From: a virus
DNA: 28,549 nt
Direction: 5' to 3' (one strand)
Virus record (IMG/VR): IMGVR_UViG_3300044533_000710
Span: 1-28,549 of that record
Notes under the pieces: model-generated
The model's input: only the letters and a program-made list of their open reading frames with translations
Told to the model about the DNA's origin: nothing
Database searches by the model: none
Position numbers and translations under genes: made by a program
Shown here: piece by piece, positions 28,428 through 28,549 of the stretch
Layout of the letters: every line of letters begins with the position of its first letter
Position numbering within the stretch: position 1 is the first letter of the stretch

Positions 28428-28549
28428 CTATTTACCCTCTGCGGGAAGGCAAACGGAACCGTTGATTTTGTGCGGCTTGTCTTTGCAACGTGGGCAGGTT
28501 TCGGTGCGGCCTGTCCCGGTGTTTACGAGGACGCGGCCTTTGCCGAGGC
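28428..28549 (-). CDS. C-terminal end of a zinc-ribbon protein (truncated)
   Basis: An open frame enters from the right edge and stops with TAG at 28430-28428, giving about 40 residues. They read LGKGRVLVNTGTGRTETCPRC, then KDKPHKINGSVCLPAEGK. CPRC plus a later Cys suggest a small zinc ribbon. The other two frames are interrupted or have unlikely Arg/Pro composition. The start lies outside the window. Confidence 0.5.
   Translation of the reverse strand, partial: LGKGRVLVNTGTGRTETCPRCKDKPHKINGSVCLPAEGK

Noticed and set aside
1-28549. Search for integrase, repressor, att sites, tRNA genes and a diversity-generating reverse transcriptase
   Set aside because: No protein with such motifs, no cloverleaf and no template/variable repeat pair could be seen, so lysogeny is left undecided.

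Overview
The window is a contiguous stretch of a tailed double-stranded DNA bacteriophage, free or integrated. Every convincing gene is on the minus strand, so the biological reading order runs from the right edge to the left edge. The packaging and head genes (lambda gpA-type terminase, gpW-sized connector, lambda-type portal, S49 protease, P22 gp5-type coat) and the long-tail genes (tail chaperone with a programmed -1 frameshift, then tape measure) indicate a siphovirus-like virion. A Gram-negative host is suggested by a 55-aa lipoprotein of o-spanin size. GC-rich coding, few Shine-Dalgarno sequences and virion proteins with Sec-type signal peptides would fit a Verrucomicrobiota-like or Bacteroidota-like host, but this is only an inference. 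No integrase, repressor, att site, tRNA or CRISPR array is visible.

Layout in transcription order. (1) Replication and early block, 28549 to 24836: a truncated zinc-ribbon ORF, an HNH protein with a hairpin over its ribosome-binding site, a DUF1376-type replication protein, a DnaB-like helicase, four small genes linked by ATGA overlaps, and an intrinsic terminator. (2) A strong sigma70-like promoter (24742-24771) starts the late block with an HTH protein and a DUF3102-like protein, then a ParB-like protein, a C5-cytosine methyltransferase, and small and large terminase. (3) A 455-bp gene-free island (18828-19282) carries dyads and a possible plus-strand structured RNA. (4) Head block: gpW-like, portal, protease, coiled-coil scaffold-like protein, coat, then a terminator. 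(5) Tail block: connector, completion proteins, a signal-peptide decoration-like protein, a tail-tube candidate, an unknown, the frameshifted chaperone, and the tape measure. (6) Host-interaction block, 8402 to 1054: tail-tip genes, three tandem collagen-like proteins, a 2-oxoglutarate/Fe(II) oxygenase of prolyl-hydroxylase type, a baseplate-like protein, a long secreted-looking fibre and a jelly-roll-like protein. (7) Lysis block at the left edge: a PAS-domain protein, a holin-like 58-aa protein, the 55-aa lipoprotein, a 31-aa single-span peptide and the start of a probable endolysin.

The standout is the collagen/hydroxylase cassette: three collagen-like genes and a prolyl-4-hydroxylase-like gene chained by ATGA stop-start overlaps. 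This suggests that the phage encodes both a triple-helical adhesin and the enzyme that modifies it. Other notable items are the textbook -1 frameshift signal in the tail chaperone, Sec signal peptides on three predicted virion proteins, a PAS sensor in the lysis cassette, and a recurring TGACA leader motif upstream of many start codons in place of a Shine-Dalgarno sequence.
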